Assembly: GCA_008973525.1 (NCBI GenBank)
Contig: WACJ01000513.1
Location: forward strand, 930,001-994,000
From: Stenopsyche tienmushanensis
Taxonomy: Eukaryota; Arthropoda; Insecta; Trichoptera; Stenopsychidae
Direction of reading: 5' to 3'
Length of the DNA stretch: 64,000 nucleotides
Position numbers and translations under genes: made by a program. Shown here piece after piece: positions 58,231 to 64,000 of the stretch. Within the stretch, counting starts at the first letter, position 1, and each line of letters begins with the position of its first letter. The notes beneath the pieces are model-generated. The model worked only from the letters and a program-made list of their open reading frames with translations. It did no database searches and was not told the origin of the DNA.

Positions 58231-59157
58231 TTTCCTTTTAAATAAATACTGCATATTTTGTACCAATTAAATTGTTGTATTTTATTGTATAATTTGCAAA
58301 ATTTAAAAATTTAAAAATTACCATTCATATGCAAATCTAACGTTCTATTTTTGATGCCTGACATATATTATCGCATAGCTTTAACCCTTTGGCTGCTGGT
58401 GTGCATTTTGATAAACGGAACTTTGATGGCCATCTTTCTCTTTCTTGTTTGATCGCGCTAACGTACAAGCAAGATGCACTATAAAGTTAAGCACTGATTC
58501 GTTAAAAATCGATTTAGTCTAAAAGGGTGTCCAATTAATTGTTTTCAAAAGTTGGAATCCAATTACGTTTGAAGCGGCCTTGTTTCAAATTTAGAAAAGG
58601 GATCAGATAATAATAATGCTCAGTCAAAGGTCTTCTGGATATATTATATTTGGAAAAATATCTGGGGCGATTTAATCCTGCGTCAGTCCTGCTTAATAAT
58701 ATATTAATTATTTTTAATATACATAGAGTGTTTAAGATGGCTCACTTATGGGGGTTGAAATTGGTACCATTCAAAAATTCGAGAAGAATTGCGTGCTAAT
58801 AAAAATCGATTAGGCTCGCCCTGGAAAAAAAGCGGGATCGATAGGATCAACATGTCAAGCAATACAATAACAGGGAGCGTAGAGGATTAGGGAAATAATT
58901 AATTTAATCAACTCAAATATGAATACAAATAACTCGAATGTTTCTCAAGTGGCTCTGAATGAAAAGATTTAATACAACAATATCGTTCATTGGAGCTTGC
59001 TTGAAGACATGCCCGAATGAGATATTCAAAATTATTTTGATTGAATGGATTGATTATGTTTGAATGATTCCCATCTCCATGATGCGATTGAGTTGCTGCT
59101 TCAAAATTAATAACACGGTGTGGAAGTAAAAGCCGAGTATTAAAATATCGTCATATA
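58231..59157. other. No recognised feature
   Basis: AT-rich DNA between a mariner-like fragment and a transposase remnant. Confidence 0.45.
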
Positions 59158-59690
59158 GGGTCTTTCAATAAGGATGCTCGATTTTTAAATGTAAATATAA
59201 CAAGTTGTGTGTGAGATATGCACTCATCGAAAGAATATTTTGTGGCATTAAGTATAAAATATCCGTGGCGGCTTTCCTCGGTGACACGTATTCAGGATGA
59301 TTTTGCCGCATAAATCCGTCTGAATTTGCTGGGTGGCGTTGGTTATGTTGACTTTGAGGGCATCAATTGTTTGAGGTTTACACGCATAGAATTGCGATTT
59401 AATATAGTTCCGAAGGGCGAAATCTAAATGCGTTAAATTGCACAATGTCGTTGAGAGATAACCATGCCCTCAAATCGCTCGTGCAGAATGTCCATCGTGG
59501 CATGCGCTGTGTGGCACGTAGCGTCGTCCTGTTGGAAGCACATGTCTTCGGTATACATATTATCCACTTTAACAATGTCAGTTTCGTTTTGGAACTAGTA
59601 AAGATCGATGAATCCACCGAACCAAAATCCGCACCAAACAGTGCCTTTTCTCACATTTGACATAATAACCGTTATAACATAACAAATTTA
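59158..59690 (-). pseudogene. Tc1/mariner-like DDE transposase, C-terminal half
   Basis: The minus strand reads DMCFQQDDATCHTAHATMDI LHERFEGMVIS, with the second catalytic Asp in QQDDATCH. After a frameshift and lost codons, a second frame reads KPQTIDALKVNITNATQQIQTDLCGKI (given here only as a motif region, 59445-59300). The end GGGTCTTTCAATAAGGATGC is the likely terminal repeat. Frameshifts make it a pseudogene; the first catalytic Asp is not seen. Confidence 0.7.
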
Positions 59691-60584
59691 GAGCGTCCCT
59701 ATTGAAAAATCCAGTACTATTAACGTGGAAATCTGCATTTAGATGAATAATTATGCCTTTAGAATATTTTTATCAAATATAGATGATCAAAAATAAACAA
59801 ATAGGATGATAAATAATGAGACGTTTAACTGACTACGAGACCCGCATATTACGGCACTAATGAAGAGCAACGATCACTCATTTCCATGCATTTTTTACAA
59901 TTTCGCAATTCGTTCTTGCCATTTTACGAGTTTAACGTCGACGTTGACGTCATTATTAGACATGCAACAGAATGTTATTACGGGGCGAAATGTCAACTTT
60001 TAAATTACTGGTTGATAACGCGCCGAAAAACGCGTCGATGACACGCGATCGAGTCAAATTTGTTGCCCTTTTTATATGCCAATAATATCGATTTGGCATA
60101 TTCGAAATACTAATTTTCCGTATTGTATGTTTTGATAATATTTGCCAACGTTTCTCTTGATGAAATTTCCAATTGATTGCTTGTGGGAATTGACGCTTTT
60201 CCAATGCGATCTCACAAATTTGGAATTTGAGACTGATTTTTTATCATCGCTTTTAAATATAAGAAGAATTTAATGTGTTTTCAACGTATTTTTAATGAAA
60301 TACTTCAATAGTAGGCCAACAATCCCACCCGCTGATATACACTCCCACATCGTGACATGTCCGCAACCCTGTTTTACAGTTGAGCTCTTTATTAGGCTTA
60401 TATTAAAGCATAACTCATCCGTTAGATTGGAATATATTATATTTGCCTTTGACGATAAGTACAACATTAATTCATTGGTTTGAGTTTTTCTTTCGTATAT
60501 GAAAGCAACTTTTGTTATTTTATGGTCCTTTGTAGCTAAAGTGATTTCTTCAATTGCTTATATTTCATTTGTAAACGGAAATTT

Positions 60585-60622
60585 TTAGCTAAGAGATGAA
60601 GCTGTGTGCTTTATAATATACA
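60585..60622 (+). mobile_element. MITE-1 fragment next to a mariner remnant
   Basis: GCTAAGAGATGAAGCTGTGT is the left part of the family; it stops after about 38 bp where transposase-like sequence begins. Confidence 0.5.
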
Positions 60623-60624
60623 AG

Positions 60625-60910
60625 TACGATTTCAAGGCGTGAAGTGATCGACGCAAAATATCGCCAAACACTCGGTTGAAAATTGTCACGATGCTGTTTT
60701 TGTTCTATTGTGAGCAAACGCGGTACCCATCTTGCGCACAGCTTTGTCATGTACAAATTTTGAATCAATATGCGATTTACAGTACTTTTTAAAATGCCTA
60801 TTATATCTGTAATTTCACACACTTTCAATCGATGATCATCCAATACCATTTTGTGGATTTTTTCCACTATTTGTAGCGTAGTTACTTCATTTGGTCGAAC
60901 ATCGTCTGTA
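60625..60910 (-). pseudogene. Mariner transposase HTH remnant
   Basis: The minus strand has an open frame from 60867 reading MEKIHKMVLDDHRLKVCEI, TDIIGILKSTVNRILIQNL (HTH) and KLCARWVPRLLTIEQKQHRD, typical mauritiana-branch mariner. It breaks up at about 60690 and runs into a MITE-1 fragment. The catalytic domain is gone. Confidence 0.8.
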
Positions 60911-60959
60911 AACTTTAGATCAAAATACTATCATCTGCAGTTCTCGAAGAATTTATTTT

Positions 60960-61399
60960 CATGTAACGTTTGCATTTGAGCCCAATCATAAACATGTCAT
61001 ATCAACTTAATAACTTAAATGCATAGAAATAATCCCGCTGATAGAAGCATAAAACGTCTCAAGCATGAAATCACACGATGGAATAAATTTGCTGAAATGA
61101 TATATAATCCAGCTTGAAGCTGAATCCAATCATAGGATGATCTTTTTGTTGAATTGTTCAGTTAAATTCAAGCATTTTGCTCAAATACTATCGCCATTTA
61201 AACATGAGTTAATTCTTAAAACAATGATGCATTCGGTTGGATTTGTTGTAGCAGGCCAAACATGGTCAAAAGTGTATGCGAATACGATACTAATTTTGGA
61301 TATAATTAATAAATACGTTATTCCTGAGCGTAGCGATATTAAATTTTGATAAATGAAGAGTCTAGTTACATATAGTCAGACTGAGACAGATATCTCCTT
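60960..61399 (+). repeat. Long repeat, uninterrupted copy
   Basis: It matches 51325-51465 and then, without a break, 52205-52375 (ATCCAGCTTGAAG, CAAATACTATCGC, ATTTAAACATGA). It continues into a MITE-1 copy in both places, so MITE-1 may be part of a larger element. Confidence 0.65.
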
Positions 61400-61582
61400 C
61401 AATTCTTGGTTGGAAGATGAAGCTATGTTTGTGTAATATATAATAAAACAAGCGCGCTACTACTCTAATGGTTGCTATATGCTATTTATGGACATACACA
61501 TATATAGAGACGGCGCGTATCATAAACGATTATTCCTCTCATTTCGACGAACTGCCGGTTGAAGTTTCACTCTTCATGTAGA
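61400..61582 (+). mobile_element. MITE-1 copy, well preserved
   Basis: GGTTGGAAGATGAAGCTATG, TTTGTGTAATATATAATAAA, GCGCGCTACTACTCTAATGG and GCCGGTTGAAGTTTCACTCT occur in order. Its flanks also match those of the copy at 52.4 kb. Confidence 0.75.
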
Positions 61583-61606
61583 CATAACGAAAATAATTGA
61601 CCGTAA

Positions 61607-61768
61607 CTTTCTGACGATTCGGTCAAACATTCTCATACAAAAACGGGATTGGAACGATCCGATAGTGTGAATACTCTGATTGTTTCTTGTGTAAGAATAT
61701 TTGATCGGACCGAGACCGGAGCGAGATCGAACCGTTACCGGCACCATATTGTGAATCGGGCCTAAATG
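61607..61768 (-). repeat. MITE-2 copy
   Basis: On the minus strand it begins TTAGGCCCGATTCACAATAT and contains GTTCGATCTCGCTCCGGTCT and GATCGTTCCAATCCCGTTTT. It matches 39590-39710 and extends further. Confidence 0.8.
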
Positions 61769-62531
61769 TCTCTCTGTAGCATGGACAAAATAATTATATT
61801 GATATTTCCTATACTGTTTGCGTTATTCATTTTTAAAATAAAGTAGTTTCCCTGGCGAACCCTGTATATGCTTCATATTATCATTCCTTTTAGGTTCAAG
61901 TAATATTTTTGTGGAACAAAAATCAATTCTTAGCAATTTGGGAATATTAAACATACCGTATTCTTTAGCCTGCCTGGAAAGTTTTGCTTCGCGAGTAGGA
62001 CAAGTTGTATCTCGAATTCCGATAAAAAGCGTGAATTTGACCTAATTTCCAAACGGCTCATTTGTCTTTTGAGACATTTACTTTCATTTATGCACGCACA
62101 AAAACATCGACCTTTCGGCCAGAATTTGTATCGAGCGGCTTAAGATAACGCTTATTTATTAATTGTCCCGATATGTGTGTACGCGTATCCTCACCTCTTG
62201 TCTTTGTCTTTTGCTATGGTAATTTGTTTGAGGCTTCACGGCGAAGAGATTTTGGGATTAATTAGGCAATCTCAGCCACATCCTGGCTTTCCGCTCTTAT
62301 TTAAATATGTAATACATATTCGCGGTGTTTCATTTGCACAACAAATGCGACGGTTTTAAATCCGTATGCTGACAAATTAGCGTTGGCATCAAAAGACCCA
62401 CGGGTCGAATTAACCTGGACGAATTGCAGACGGCCCCAAAACCTCCCCAGGCTAATTAATTTTATCTTAAACGGCATGTGTAATTGAATTTTACATATTT
62501 GGGGTGTCGAAAAATAAGACATTATATAAAT
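61769..62531. other. Single-copy DNA, possibly regulatory
   Basis: Moderate GC and no repeat match, with stops in all frames. It is a candidate for conserved non-coding DNA. Confidence 0.3.
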
Positions 62532-62860
62532 CAGGGCTCTGAACCGTTACTTTTTCCATTTTGGTTTTCGGTTCAGCACTGGTCTTCTGTCTAATTCAAG
62601 CGTTTTGAAGTCATCAATGCGCCAATAGCGATTATTGTTTGCAGTTCTTAGTTAGTTTCACAATCGACGATATATCCTAGCACTCTGAGGGTTAATTATA
62701 GGAAATATAAAAATATAGGAATAGATGAGTTAAAAAAAAATACATAATAATACCTTGGATTTGGGTTGATAACAAAATTACTGTGTATCGAACTGAAAAA
62801 ACGAAATTTTCTAACCGGTCCAATTCCCGTTTTCATTCGATTCAGTTCCAGTTCGCAGAC
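62532..62860. mobile_element. Possible hAT-like MITE fragment
   Basis: CAGGGCTCTGAACCGTTACT TTTTCC resembles a common hAT terminal repeat, and ACCGGTCCAATTCCCGTTTT CATTCG further on resembles subterminal repeats. No matching right end or duplication is seen. Confidence 0.3.
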
Positions 62861-62961
62861 GTGATATAAACATTAAATTTGTGGTCGACACAAATCCGAA
62901 TGAGTATAAAATTCCTCGTAGATGTTTGATTATTGCCAAATCATAGTATTTATCCATAATA

Positions 62962-63541
62962 TTAGGGTGTCCCATAAGTTTCTTTCGTTTTTATATTAAG
63001 AAAAAAATAACGCCTCGTCTGTTCGCTAATTCTGGCCGTTTTCTGGCAATTGCATCCTTCAGATTGTCTAGTTGGAAACAATAATTTGTTGAATTGATCG
63101 TTTCACCTTGCTGAAGCAGCTCATAATAAACTACCTTCTTCCAGTCCCACCAAATGCACAGCAAAACCTTTTTTTGGTTGTAGGCCAGGTTAAGCTACAG
63201 TTAAAGCTTCTATACACTTGTTCCGAGACCCTTTACGTTGGATATTCTCATAGAGTATCCAATTTTCATCTCCAGTGACAAGTCTCTTCAAAAAAAGTTG
63301 GCTATTATGTCTTTGGAGAAGAAGATCGCATGTTGAAATACGCTGAAGTTTATTTGAGTCAGTCAGTTCACGAGGAAGCCACACATCTGAACGATTGATG
63401 TAGCCCAATTTTTTCAGATGATTATGGATGGAATTTATAACTTGTTAGCTATTTCGCAAATAGTATATCGCGGGTTTTCTTCAACCATAGCTACGATTAG
63501 ATCTGTGTTCATTTGCGAAAGAAACTTATGGGGCAACCTAA
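62962..63541 (-). mobile_element. Truncated mariner, copy C
   Basis: It is 580 bp with TTAGGGTGTCCCATAAG at the window-left end and ATGGGGCAACCTAA at the other, with TA on both sides (62960-62961, 63542-63543). On the minus strand the terminal repeat again leads directly into the codons for MNTDL (start at 63512). A fragment through WLPRELTDSNK and VTGDENWILYEN follows. The C-terminal third, after the second catalytic Asp, is also deleted. It shares its N-terminal deletion with copies A and B. Confidence 0.9.
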
Positions 63542-64000
63542 TATAATTTATGCGCTGTAGTATAATAATTACCAATCAGTACCATAATTGTACCACCTAC
63601 TGATTATTGGATCGTTTGTACCTTCTTAATTAAAGATTATATATTAGAACGTTCCTACGGAAATATAGATGACAGTCTAAATTTTATTATTTCACATATT
63701 TATATATTTTCACCCAGAAAATCCAAACATTAAGGTCAAGGTAACAAAGGTAACTGGAAAATATTTAGGAAATTTAGTTGTCGATTCAATCACACGACAT
63801 GAATTTAATTAAATCATAAAAATGTTTGAATCTCGTTATGAAATGCCACAAATTCATCTCACGTGTCGGTATAAAGTATGGTATAAAATATGAATTTTTG
63901 GTAGGCTCAAGCATAAATGAAATCAAGGACTCGCATTTAAATTATTACAGGCTCAAGAAGGATACGGTAAGCTATCCATTGCGAAAATTTTGAGATAAAA

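Overview
This window is eukaryotic, AT-rich nuclear DNA, almost certainly from an insect. It has no operons or long uninterrupted ORFs. It does have short GT-AG introns, a Nanos-type gene, a pseudogene resembling the cohesin subunit STAG/SA, and dense debris of Tc1/mariner, hAT, pogo/Tigger and R1-like non-LTR elements. The insect order cannot be settled from the sequence.

The one host gene I can reconstruct with confidence is on the minus strand at 40196-41048. Five short exons join in frame into a 166-residue protein carrying two complete Nanos zinc-finger modules (each C2HC plus C2HC) in tandem. The intron inside finger 2 falls in the same place and phase (phase 2, within an Arg codon) in both modules, so a two-exon cassette appears to have been duplicated inside the gene. 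If intron 3 is retained, a stop follows at once and the product is a 90-residue one-module protein. A truncated mariner sits about 200 bp upstream of its start codon. A second copy of that mariner (32807-35543) carries a nearly identical piece of the gene (start exon, intron 1, half of exon 2) bounded by mariner ends and TA dinucleotides, which looks like capture of host DNA by the transposon.

Layout. 1-7300: AT-rich DNA with eroded transposon pieces. 7345-8345: a foldback element and a mariner remnant. 9000-17800: scattered pieces of one MITE family, an hAT MITE with an 8-bp target duplication, and mariner remnants. 18344-19547 and 25952-27157: a 1.2-kb segmental duplication. 20.6-25.6 kb: DDE transposase remnants, a GC-rich island with long homopolymers, and a 0.8-kb hAT relic. 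28.5-35.5 kb: a dispersed repeat, mariner, a Tigger element without its catalytic core, and the composite mariner with two hAT insertions. 36.5-37.0 kb: a tandem repeat of about 220 bp. 37.6-39.5 kb: non-LTR fragments between inverted transposon remnants. 40.2-42.1 kb: the nanos gene and its mariner. 43.7-47.0 kb: mariner, another transposase remnant and an intron-containing STAG pseudogene. 47.5-63.5 kb: more repeats, two TSD-supported hAT insertions (one containing a 56-bp minisatellite), and a third truncated mariner.

Five hAT-type insertions have exact 8-bp target duplications. Nesting gives a relative order of events: mariner into nanos 5' DNA, then capture, then two hATs into the captured copy. 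All identifications come from reading motifs by eye; no database search was run.
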